The notes beneath the pieces are model-generated. The model searched no databases and had not been told where the DNA came from. It worked only from the letters and a program-made list of their open reading frames with translations. Both the position numbers and the translations under genes were made by a program. Shown here one piece after another: positions 1-5,388 of a stretch of 5,388 nucleotides of DNA. The DNA is from Planctomycetota bacterium (GTDB lineage Bacteria > Planctomycetota > UBA1135 > UBA2386): positions 1 through 5,388 of the forward strand of contig JAGQRA010000320.1 of the NCBI GenBank assembly GCA_020425885.1. The letters are read 5' to 3'. How positions within the stretch are numbered: position 1 is the first letter of the stretch; each line of letters starts with the position of its first letter.

Positions 1-441
1 AAGTCGGACGAGATTGCGAGGCGTCCGTGGGACCTCGTGGTCGTCGACCTCGAACGGGTTTGCCGAGCCGGCCTTGCTCAGCCGGTTGAAGGACGAGGCT
101 TCGAGCACCGTCGCGGGCATGCCGAACTTCTCGTCGATCTCCTGTGCCCACTGCTTCCGTAGCGTCGCGGGCACGATCACCAGGATGCGCCGCCGCCGCT
201 CGGCCCAACGCTGCGCGATGACCAGCCCGGCCTCGATGGTCTTGCCCAGCCCGACCTCGTCGGCCAGCAGGACGCCCTTCGACAAGGGCGACCGGACGGC
301 GAACAGGGCGGCGTCCACCTGATGCGGGTTCAGGTCGACGCGCGAGTTGGAGATGGACCGGGAGAGCTGGCCGACCGAGCCGGCTGGCCCCTTCAGGGTC
401 AGTTGGGTTGCCCAGAGTTTGGCCTGGAACGGGGTGGTCAC
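1..441 (-). CDS. SNF2/DEAD-like helicase, N-terminal part (runs off the window)
   Basis: The first 147 residues of a superfamily 2 ATPase of the SNF2/HepA type, expected to translocate on double-stranded nucleic acid using ATP. A Q-motif-like stretch LNPHQVDAALF lies at residues 37-47. Motif I (Walker A) is DEVGLGKTIEA at 61-71, with the lysine and threonine for nucleotide binding present. Motif Ia, ILVIVPATLRKQW, is at 86-98. The DExx box and the second RecA lobe would lie beyond base 1. I chose the GTG at 441-439 because a GGAGG sits 5 bases ahead of it and the N-terminus VTTPFQAKLWATQL resembles the MTPYQAKYFA start I recall in this group. From memory, such helicases of roughly 1000 residues often neighbour DNA methyltransferases in restriction or defence loci; no methyltransferase is visible here. 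Helicase identity is secure; a defence role is inferred. Confidence 0.93.
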   Translation of the reverse strand, partial: MTTPFQAKLWATQLTLKGPAGSVGQLSRSISNSRVDLNPHQVDAALFAVRSPLSKGVLLADEVGLGKTIEAGLVIAQRWAERRRRILVIVPATLRKQWAQEIDEKFGMPATVLEASSFNRLSKAGSANPFEVDDHEVPRTPRNLVRL

Positions 442-446
442 CGCCG

Positions 447-451
447 CCTCC
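447..451 (-). promoter_or_regulatory. Ribosome binding site of the helicase
   Basis: On the minus strand GGAGG lies 5 bases before the GTG at 441-439. It is a full Shine-Dalgarno core at good spacing. It decides the start, because no ATG is available nearby in the helicase frame. Confidence 0.75.
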
Positions 452-672
452 GGACCAGGGGCGCAGCCTGCCGGGAGGTAGCAGCCTTGGCCGCCCGCTC
501 AGGACCACGGAGCACCCCGAGGGGGGACGCCGGCTCGTCAGGCAGGCAGAGGGCGCAACGAAGCCGGCTCGCGCCCCAGAGGGGCAACGTGGCGCGTCGA
601 GTTGGGGTGGGCTGCCTCGGGGCCGCGGGCTTCGGCATTACCGGATTCGACGAGTCGTTCTGGGGGACCGGA

Positions 673-715
673 CGCGAGCGCCGCCGGACCCGTCCGGTGG
701 CTTCCACGACTCGCG
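673..715. repeat. Nested inverted repeat (possible RNA hairpin)
   Basis: The inner arms 681-688 (CCGCCGGA) and 693-700 (TCCGGTGG) pair over 8 positions, one of them a G-T wobble, around a CCCG loop. The outer arms CGCGAG (673-678) and CTCGCG (710-715) pair perfectly over 6, leaving an asymmetric internal loop of 2 and 9 bases. No T-tract follows, so it is not a classical terminator. In such GC-rich DNA a chance origin is quite possible. Confidence 0.4.
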
Positions 716-895
716 CTGCGATCCCGCGTGGAGCTGCCGGCGAAGTAGATCGCGACCGGGAGTCCGGATCCAGCGCGAGTTTCGCGGGCTACGCGCGACT
801 TTGGCGACCGCCGCTGGCTCTGGCGGGCTCGCACTCGGTGGAACAGAGTGCGCACGTCGCTACGTTGCTACCCAACTTGGCCTGAACGACGGGCC

Positions 896-903
896 GGGGA
901 GGG
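896..903 (+). promoter_or_regulatory. Ribosome binding site deciding a TTG start
   Basis: GGGGAGGG ends 8 bases before the TTG at 912. It is the only strong Shine-Dalgarno match near the beginning of the recognisable protein and is the reason for choosing TTG over the in-frame ATG at 1020. Confidence 0.65.
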
Positions 904-911
904 TAAGTCCG

Positions 912-1754
912 TTGGTCGATCCGAATCAGATCCCGCAATTCTTGCTGCAGCACCTCGCTGGCCCAGGAGGCAGGGACCTCTTCCTCAAGCAGCTCACCGC
1001 CGAGGTCGCGAAACTGGTCATGGCGGAAGCGTCGAAGGAGCTGAGCGACCCAATCCGCGCGCAGCAGCAGCGCGGGGAAGCCGCGGTCGCAGCGATCGAG
1101 GCTCGCCAGCGTGCTGCGCAGACGGCTGGCGACGCGGCGGTCACCCACGCCCATGACGCTCAGCAGAGCGTAGCCAAGGCGGTTGCTGAGACCCTGGCCA
1201 AGGTGAAGGAGGATGCCGAAAAGCACGGGCAGTTCCTGTTCGAAGAGAAGGAGAAGTTCGCGCAGAAACTGATGAAGGAGGTCGCCAGGATCGAAGACAT
1301 GCAGGTCTACTGGTCGAAGCAGGAGAAGAACCATCGCTTCGCTGCGGTCGTAAGCGGGTTGCTGCTCACCGCTCTGCTCGGCGGCCTCTTCTCGGCGGCC
1401 GTCGCTGCTGCCCCGCACCTGCAGATTGATACCGAGCACATTGGTGTAGCCGTCTCGGTTGTGGCTTGCGGGCTCATCTCGATGTGGGCGATCGGCATCC
1501 TGAGCCGGGTCTACTTGTCGAGCCTGTTCTCGCTGAAGGATGCGAGGCACCGGCTCGCTGCGATCCACACGTTTGTCGGGATGAGGTTCCGGGGCCAGTT
1601 AGATGAGAACGCCGGGCGAGCACTGTTCCGGTTCTTGCTGACGCCAAGCCCAACCGGATTGCTCCGCGGCGCTGAAGTTCACCCTCTGCTGCGAGTCCTG
1701 GGCGACGGCGCGCGCAAGGCGACGAAGACGAAGGACGAAACGGAGTCGACGTGA
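912..1754 (+). CDS. DUF6161-like coiled-coil membrane protein
   Basis: A 280-residue protein of unknown function. Residues 1-45 are a short amphipathic head (LLQHLAGPGGRDLFLKQL). Residues 45-128 are rich in Ala, Gln, Glu and Lys with coiled-coil character. YWSKQEKNH (133-141) precedes two hydrophobic segments at about 143-167 and 176-198, followed by the cytosolic-looking stretch RVYLSSLFSLKDARHRL (199-215) and FRFLLTPSPTGLL (239-251). The order YWxKxxxxH, two membrane spans, a DAR-R motif and a final F-P-GL motif matches my memory of the C-terminal half of DUF6161 proteins. The TTG start fits the ribosome binding site at 896-903; the frame stays open upstream to base 408 but that part looks non-coding. 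A 98-base gap separates it from the CoiA-like gene, so co-transcription is possible. A membrane-anchored sensor or effector role is inference only. Gene confidence is high, family moderate. Confidence 0.85.
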   Translation: MVDPNQIPQFLLQHLAGPGGRDLFLKQLTAEVAKLVMAEASKELSDPIRAQQQRGEAAVAAIEARQRAAQTAGDAAVTHAHDAQQSVAKAVAETLAKVKEDAEKHGQFLFEEKEKFAQKLMKEVARIEDMQVYWSKQEKNHRFAAVVSGLLLTALLGGLFSAAVAAAPHLQIDTEHIGVAVSVVACGLISMWAIGILSRVYLSSLFSLKDARHRLAAIHTFVGMRFRGQLDENAGRALFRFLLTPSPTGLLRGAEVHPLLRVLGDGARKATKTKDETEST

Positions 1755-1811
1755 ACAAGAGGCGGCCGGGGACACTTGCGGCTCAACCTGGGCTGCCACC
1801 TGTGCGTCGAT

Positions 1812-1832
1812 GCCGCGCACCAGAGGCGCGGC
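1812..1832 (+). repeat. GC-rich hairpin in the leader of the CoiA-like gene
   Basis: GCCGCGC (1812-1818) and GCGCGGC (1826-1832) form a perfect 7-base-pair stem with a 7-base loop, ending 20 bases before the ATG at 1853. No T-tract follows. It could be an operator, a U-less terminator between the two genes, or a translation-damping hairpin, since the downstream gene has no clear Shine-Dalgarno. Confidence 0.5.
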
Positions 1833-1852
1833 GATCGCTTGCGTGAACGAGC

Positions 1853-2947
1853 ATGGAGACAGGCGACACGAACCCGGGGAGTTCAGGTGCGGCAACCAGC
1901 CACGATGCGGCACTCACCTGGGCAGTCGTCGACGGCGACCTCCGCGAGGTGTCCGAGTTCGCCAGCCTGCCGCCCAAGGATCGCCCACTCGCGTTCTGCC
2001 CGCAGTGCGACCGTCGCATCATTCTCAAGCTCGGGAAGGTGCGCGCGCATCACGCCGCACACCGGGCGCAGGACGTCTGCGTCGCAACGGCCGCCGAGAC
2101 GGCGCTGCACTTGAACGCAAAGTTCCACCTTGCCAGCCAGCTCCGCCAAGTGACGACGATCTCGCTCCGCGAGAAGTGCCAGAACCCGAAATGCGATCAG
2201 GTGCGGCAGCGGGAATGGGCGGCGTTCTGGGATGCGGTCGAGGTAGAGCGGCGAGTGGGCACGCGACGGCCGGACTTGACGCTATTCCGTAGCGGTGCCG
2301 CGGTTGCTGCTGTCGAAGTGTTCGCGACGCATGCCGTTGATGACGAGAAGGCGCGCGTTCTCGCCGACGCGCAGATCCCGTGGGTCGAGGTTCGGGCTAT
2401 CGCAGTCCTCCAAGGCGCTGCCTGGACGCCCGCGAAGCCGCTCCCCGTGCACAAGGAGGGGCCGCATCAGGTATGGCAATGCGATGCGTGCGAGAAGGCG
2501 CAGTCCGAGCGCGCGGCGGCATACGCGGCAGCGCAGGCAAACGGCGAGTTCAGCATCTGCGCGCGACTCGTGGACTTCTTTTTTCGCAGCGGCAAGAAGT
2601 TGCGCACCGTCTACGAGATCCTGGAGGAGCGCGCAGATGGCCGAGTCGTAGCCGTGATCCTCAGGTCGTGGCGCGGAGATCAGCAGACCCGATTCGAAGG
2701 CGGCAAAGCTGAGAACAAGCTGCGAGTTCAGCGCGAGTTCGAGACCTGGATGAAGGGCTTCGAGAAGCGTGGTGCCATCGTGGACTCGCCAATGGGATGG
2801 ATGCGCGACGGCGTGAACTGGTTCTCGTCCGAACTCGTCGCCTACTCCGACATTCACTACCCGCGCCGCTACAGGTGGGATGCGGGCGCACGACGCTGGA
2901 AGATCGCGCGAGGAAGCGAGAACCTGAGGTGGCGGGACGAATACTGA
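1853..2947 (+). CDS. CoiA-like zinc-finger / PD-(D/E)xK nuclease-like protein
   Basis: A 364-residue protein resembling the competence protein CoiA family, whose members carry a restriction-endonuclease-like fold. The N-terminal finger is CPQC (49-52) followed by HHAAH (66-70), matching the CPxC...HFAH pattern of CoiA-like proteins. The helix ETALHLNAKFHLASQL (82-97) has the family's conserved His and Lys (H86, K90). The nuclease-like core is RRPDL (138-142, D141), then VEVFATHAVDDEK (154-166, E155), then IPWVEV (175-180). The usual E-x-K/Q is E-x-F here, with K166 a possible substitute. Two more cysteine pairs, C109/C114 and C210/C213, flank the core and could form a split zinc site. The C-terminal 130 residues, rich in Arg and Trp, are unassigned. 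The ATG has no clear Shine-Dalgarno, but the typical ALTWAVVDG lies just inside. The role is probably DNA handling or defence; activity is uncertain. Confidence 0.88.
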   Translation: METGDTNPGSSGAATSHDAALTWAVVDGDLREVSEFASLPPKDRPLAFCPQCDRRIILKLGKVRAHHAAHRAQDVCVATAAETALHLNAKFHLASQLRQVTTISLREKCQNPKCDQVRQREWAAFWDAVEVERRVGTRRPDLTLFRSGAAVAAVEVFATHAVDDEKARVLADAQIPWVEVRAIAVLQGAAWTPAKPLPVHKEGPHQVWQCDACEKAQSERAAAYAAAQANGEFSICARLVDFFFRSGKKLRTVYEILEERADGRVVAVILRSWRGDQQTRFEGGKAENKLRVQREFETWMKGFEKRGAIVDSPMGWMRDGVNWFSSELVAYSDIHYPRRYRWDAGARRWKIARGSENLRWRDEY

Positions 2948-2983
2948 TCGCGCTTCTTCGCGCCACCGGATGGAGGGCCTCCT

Positions 2984-3862
2984 TCACATGGCCGGCGGGG
3001 TCGCCCGAAGCGCGGCTCGCCACTTCTCAGCGTAGCGACGGCTGAAGTTGGGCAGCTCTTCCGGCCTGTAGTAGCCCAGGATCGTCTGGTAGCTGCGCAG
3101 GGTCCAGATCGAACTCAGCATCAGGAACTTGGCGACCGTCTCGGGGTCCCGGATGTCGGTGATCTCGATGTCGTTGCCTGCCTTCCGAAAGTGCGCCTTC
3201 GGATTCGACGAGTGCGTCATGCCGGAGAGCAGGCGGTAGAAAACCTCATACTCGTTCCACCGGCCGAGCTTCTTGGCGATCTCCTCGAAGCTCCCGCAGC
3301 CAAGTCGCGCGGCCCAGAACTTCCTGTTCCTCTTCTCCGCCGACTCCGTGCGAATCGTCGCGTGCTCGGGACGGTTGAGCACGGACTCGATGTTGGCGAT
3401 CTCGGCCCTGATCGCAGCTTCGTCGCGCCACTCCAAGTCTGGGAACTGCTGGGACGCGCTGGTCCGATATTCGCTGCCCTTCAGCTCGGACTGGCACCGC
3501 CGCTGTTCCTTGAGAAGGTGCGCGACCCAGTAGGTGCGGGCTCTCTGATCGGTGTCGGCTTCGAGGATCCACGACATCTGGAGGTCGGCCTCGTAGAGGG
3601 ATCGGTAGAGCGGGTAGACCGCCAAGCCACAGCCCGAGCGCAACAGAACGGTGATGCCATCGAGCATCGCCACGACCTGCTTGGTCAGGGTGCAGACCGG
3701 CACGAGGTGGCGGATGCTGCCGTCCGCGCTTAGCGCCATCACGCGCACGATCAGGTTCGTGCCGTAGTCGACGAGTGCTTCGGCAACCGCGAGCTGTGGG
3801 GCGAGCGTCGCGGCGAACGCGACGGCTGCTTCCCGATCGAGGACCTTCTTGTTCGCCTTCAT
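2984..3862 (-). CDS. DUF5677-like all-helical protein
   Basis: A 292-residue protein, predicted mostly helical, soluble, with no signal peptide. The central LYRSLYEADLQMSWIL (85-100) and the later SGMTHSS (213-219) are the two blocks I recognise from DUF5677 proteins (RSLxEaxLxxxyIL and a serine/histidine motif near the C-terminal third). The basic segment EKRNRKFW (176-183) lies between them. The function of the family is unknown to me; the Arg and His blocks recall HEPN-like helical proteins, but I do not see a clean RxxxxH motif. The start is unsure. I use ATG 3862, which has only a poorly spaced AGGG; the frame stays open to a TTG at 4027, which would add 55 low-interest residues and overlap the recombinase leader. 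The gene stands alone, convergent with the CoiA-like gene (36 bases between stops) and divergent from the recombinase. Confidence 0.85.
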   Translation of the reverse strand: MKANKKVLDREAAVAFAATLAPQLAVAEALVDYGTNLIVRVMALSADGSIRHLVPVCTLTKQVVAMLDGITVLLRSGCGLAVYPLYRSLYEADLQMSWILEADTDQRARTYWVAHLLKEQRRCQSELKGSEYRTSASQQFPDLEWRDEAAIRAEIANIESVLNRPEHATIRTESAEKRNRKFWAARLGCGSFEEIAKKLGRWNEYEVFYRLLSGMTHSSNPKAHFRKAGNDIEITDIRDPETVAKFLMLSSIWTLRSYQTILGYYRPEELPNFSRRYAEKWRAALRATPPAM

Positions 3863-4028
3863 GGCCCTGAGGATGGCGGGCAGTCGGCTCGCCGCCAAGC
3901 CGAGCAGGCGGGTGGAAAGCGGATCCCACTTCGGGACTTGGTCAGGGCGCTGCTCGGAGCATTCGCCTCCTCGATCGATGTGCTGTCCGTGAAAGCACAG
4001 AACCTCGGTCAGCAGCTCCCGAACCAAG

Positions 4029-4045
4029 CCCCGGTGTCACCGGGG
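4029..4045. promoter_or_regulatory. Perfect 17-base palindrome, candidate operator
   Basis: CCCCGGTG and CACCGGGG are exact 8-base inverted arms around a single central T. The site lies between the DUF5677-like gene and the recombinase, overlaps the recombinase's likely GTG (4034), and sits 1 base ahead of the furthest upstream TTG of the DUF5677-like frame. An 8-1-8 symmetric site suits a dimeric repressor or the recombinase dimer itself. As RNA, the single-base centre would force some pairs open, so a DNA site is the better reading. Confidence 0.5.
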
Positions 4046-4762
4046 TCGCCGAACACGGCCCTGGCACGGGTCCGGACGAAGGCGCTCAGCTACCTGCGGG
4101 TCTCAGGAAAAGGCCAGATCGGCGGCGACGGCTTCCCACGCCAACGGACCACCATCGCGGCGTTCGCCGAGGCCAACGGTCTCGACGTGGTCGAGGAGTT
4201 CAGGGACGAAGGGGTCTCGGGGACGCTCGGGCTCGCCGAACGACCCGGCCTGACCGCGTTGCTCGAAGCCGCGACGGCTGCCGGGATCGACACGGTCTTG
4301 GTGGAAAAGGCGGACAGGTTGGCGCGCGATTTGGTCGAGAGCGAGCTACTGCTCCGGACCTTCCGCGAGCACGAAGTCCGGGTGATCGAGGCGGACGGCG
4401 GAAACGACCTGACCAGCGACGCCGGAACCAGCCCGACGGCGGTGCTGATTCGGCAGGTTCTGGGCGCGATCAGCGAATGGGAGAAAAGTGGCCTTGTAGC
4501 GAAGCTACGGGCAGCCAGGGACCGGGTTCGGCGGCAGCGAGGCCGCTGCGAGGGGCCACCGGCCTACGGCGCGCGAGAGACTGAGGCGGCGGGTCTCAAG
4601 CGGCTGCTCGAACTGGCTGCTGACCCCGCCGGCAACCGGCGGTCGCTGGCAGAGATCGCCGCCGCGCTGAACATCGAGCAGGTGCCGACCCGGAGTGGTC
4701 GCCCATGGGCGAGATCCACGGTCCAGACTCTGCTGGCTCGGCACGCGGCGGCTTCCCAGTGA
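4034..4762 (+). CDS. Compact serine recombinase (resolvase/invertase family)
   Basis: About 242 residues. Serine recombinases cut DNA through a 5'-phosphoserine link, exchange strands by rotation and rejoin them. The catalytic block YLRVSGKGQ (20-28) carries the nucleophile S24 and R22. GVSGT (60-64) and EKADRLARD (91-99) supply the conserved D94, R95 and R98. A long helix spans about 140-168 (QVLGAISEWEKSGLVAKLRA). The C-terminus carries the 'Recombinase'-type DNA-binding part: RCEGPPAYG (171-179), a helix-turn-helix SLAEIAAALN (204-213) and VPTRSGRPWARSTVQTLL (217-234). There is no zinc ribbon or long coiled coil, so it is far shorter than large integrases. The start is ambiguous: GTG 4034 is nearest, while GTG 3989, GTG 3980 and TTG 3938 are in frame; none has a good Shine-Dalgarno. 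All key residues are intact, so it is probably active, and it marks the region as mobile. Confidence 0.92.
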   Translation: MSPGSPNTALARVRTKALSYLRVSGKGQIGGDGFPRQRTTIAAFAEANGLDVVEEFRDEGVSGTLGLAERPGLTALLEAATAAGIDTVLVEKADRLARDLVESELLLRTFREHEVRVIEADGGNDLTSDAGTSPTAVLIRQVLGAISEWEKSGLVAKLRAARDRVRRQRGRCEGPPAYGARETEAAGLKRLLELAADPAGNRRSLAEIAAALNIEQVPTRSGRPWARSTVQTLLARHAAASQ

Positions 4763-4870
4763 CTCCATGTCACCGACGGTTCAGCACCAACATGCGGCTG
4801 AGCGAAAGCGTGCCATACCCTGTCCCGGTTGACTCCCCGAGGCGGCGGGGCGTCGATGCCGCCATGAGCC

Positions 4871-4875
4871 AAGGA
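4871..4875 (+). promoter_or_regulatory. Ribosome binding site of the small MWV protein
   Basis: AAGGA lies 5 bases before the ATG at 4881. This spacing supports the start and shows the short gene is likely translated on its own rather than by coupling to the recombinase, which ends 118 bases earlier. Confidence 0.6.
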
Positions 4876-4880
4876 CCGGC

Positions 4881-5243
4881 ATGTGGGTGAACTCAACCGT
4901 GGGCCTGCTGTCGGTCGTTCAGGCCGGCCCGGAGCCCGGTAGCCGGCCCAACGCGCCCCGCAAGTTGATGGTCCGGGCGCGGGTCAGGCGGCACCTGGAG
5001 CTGCTGCAGCGAGACCACCCGAGCCTCCGCCGATGCGCGATCATCAGAAGCGAGCCCGGGCGTGACTATCTCTGGCGGATCATCGTGCCGCGCACGACGT
5101 TCGCCAAGGTCATGGCAGCGATGGTCGAGAAGCTGACCTACTCGAATTTTAAGTCCGCCGCGGAGGCTTCGCCGGACCTCGACCGGGATTACACCGACGT
5201 GCTTCACTCGGTCTGGGCGATCTTCCGCAAGCTGCAGAAGTAG
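4881..5243 (+). CDS. Conserved small protein of unknown function (MWVxSTVGxxSVV type)
   Basis: A 120-residue protein. I recognise the pattern, from memory, of a widespread unnamed family of about 100 residues: an N-terminal MWxxTxxGxxSVV (here MWVNSTVGLLSVVQ, 1-14), then a VRARVRxxLE block (31-40), a Y-R-xVPRxxF block (here DYLWRIIVPRTTFAKVMAAM, 62-81), a YxNFK motif (87-91) and a C-terminal VWxxxRKLQ (111-119). The order and spacing agree well. The stretch AGPEPGSRPNAPRK (15-28) seems longer than the link I remember and may be an insertion. There is no signal peptide or membrane segment. It looks like a small alpha/beta protein; its function is unknown to me. AAGGA gives a good start. The same-strand recombinase ends 118 bases upstream, so an operon is possible but not shown. 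Confidence 0.85.
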   Translation: MWVNSTVGLLSVVQAGPEPGSRPNAPRKLMVRARVRRHLELLQRDHPSLRRCAIIRSEPGRDYLWRIIVPRTTFAKVMAAMVEKLTYSNFKSAAEASPDLDRDYTDVLHSVWAIFRKLQK

Positions 5244-5388
5244 CCGAGTCCGCCCGAGGAAGGCTGACAACCTGCTGCAGCCCGCGCAGCTCTCTCTGGT
5301 TCACGGGACTCGCCGAGCCCTGGACCGGCTTGGCATTCAGGCTTGGCGGCCCCTGGCAAACCGCCTAGTCGCTGCAGTGCCCTCGATC
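5244..5388. other. Downstream end, nothing recognised
   Basis: The 145 bases after the last stop hold no convincing gene on either strand and no tRNA. A 5-base-pair stem GCTGC (5274-5278) / GCAGC (5286-5290) with a 7-base loop, followed by TCTCTCT, could be a weak terminator of the small MWV gene, but the evidence is thin. Confidence 0.4.

Larger units (their letters stand above)
442..911. other. 470-base gap between divergent genes, no gene seen
   Basis: This gap lies between the divergently transcribed helicase and the DUF6161-like gene and should hold both promoters. Long open frames cross it on both strands, but their translations are arginine-, proline- and alanine-rich, match nothing I know, and look like GC-rich frame openness. 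I see no clear -35/-10 pair. The best -10-like hexamer for the rightward gene is TACGTT at 861-866, without a convincing -35. Small inverted repeats are frequent: CCCC-GA-GGGG at 515-524, GCCCC-AGA-GGGGC at 573-585, a nested pair at 673-715, GCGATC/GATCGC at 718-723 and 748-753, and the palindrome GTGCGCAC at 848-855. I found no tRNA-like structure. Confidence 0.6.

Noticed and set aside
642..655. 14-base exact match CGGATTCGACGAGT shared with 3200-3213
   Set aside because: One copy is inside the DUF5677-like coding region, the flanks do not match, and a match of this length is not surprising in a GC-rich 5.4 kb sequence.
408..911. Open frame continuing upstream of the DUF6161-like gene for 168 codons
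   Set aside because: The translation is Arg/Pro/Gly-rich with no recognisable domain, overlaps the helicase start on the other strand, and a strong ribosome binding site supports the TTG at 912 instead.
2579..2584. Run of six T inside the CoiA-like gene, a possible slippage or frameshift site
   Set aside because: It encodes DFFFRSG in frame, and the protein stays coherent on both sides; no alternative-frame product looks real.
2948..2983. Short palindrome GGAGG-G-CCTCC at 2972-2982 as a bidirectional terminator between convergent genes
   Set aside because: Only 5 base pairs with a single-base centre cannot form a stable RNA loop, and there is no T-tract on either side.
3960..3962. Minus-strand ATG behind GAGGAGG as a start for the DUF5677-like gene
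   Set aside because: It is out of frame with the gene and opens only a 6-codon reading frame.
4829..4857. TTGACT as a -35 box for the small MWV gene
   Set aside because: No acceptable -10 hexamer at 16-18 bases; the spacer is occupied by a CCCCG/CGGGG inverted repeat (4835-4850).
5244..5388. tRNA or attachment site at the window's right end
   Set aside because: No cloverleaf arms or T-loop consensus, and no repeated core matching another part of the window.

Overview
This is a GC-rich bacterial window (about two thirds G+C by eye, with G/C-rich third codon positions). It reads as an accessory or island-type region rather than core metabolism. No gene fixes the phylum. The compact serine recombinase and the small MWV-type protein resemble families I associate with GC-rich soil and environmental phyla (Acidobacteriota, Planctomycetota, Myxococcota, Actinomycetota), so I stop at 'high-GC environmental bacterium'.

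Layout: (1) 1-441, minus: N-terminal 147 residues of an SNF2/DEAD-like helicase with an intact Walker A motif; the rest lies outside the window. (2) 442-911: a 470-base gap between divergent genes with no convincing gene but several inverted repeats. (3) 912-1754, plus: a coiled-coil protein with two membrane segments and a DUF6161-like C-terminus, starting at TTG behind a strong ribosome binding site. (4) 1853-2947, plus: a CoiA-like zinc-finger and PD-(D/E)xK nuclease-like protein, preceded by a GC-rich hairpin. (5) 2984-3862, minus: a DUF5677-like helical protein, convergent with the CoiA-like gene. (6) About 4034-4762, plus: a compact serine recombinase, divergent from the DUF5677-like gene, with a perfect 17-base palindrome at the probable start. 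(7) 4881-5243, plus: a 120-residue protein of a recurring but uncharacterised family. (8) 5244-5388: nothing recognisable.

How the genes may work together is inference. The helicase belongs to a type often found in restriction or phage-defence loci. The membrane coiled-coil protein and the CoiA-like nuclease-like protein lie head to tail on one strand and could form a two-gene operon. The recombinase marks the region as mobile or rearranged. The best candidate for an undescribed system is the DUF6161-like plus CoiA-like pair, perhaps with the helicase. The DUF5677-like gene and the last small gene look like independent cargo.
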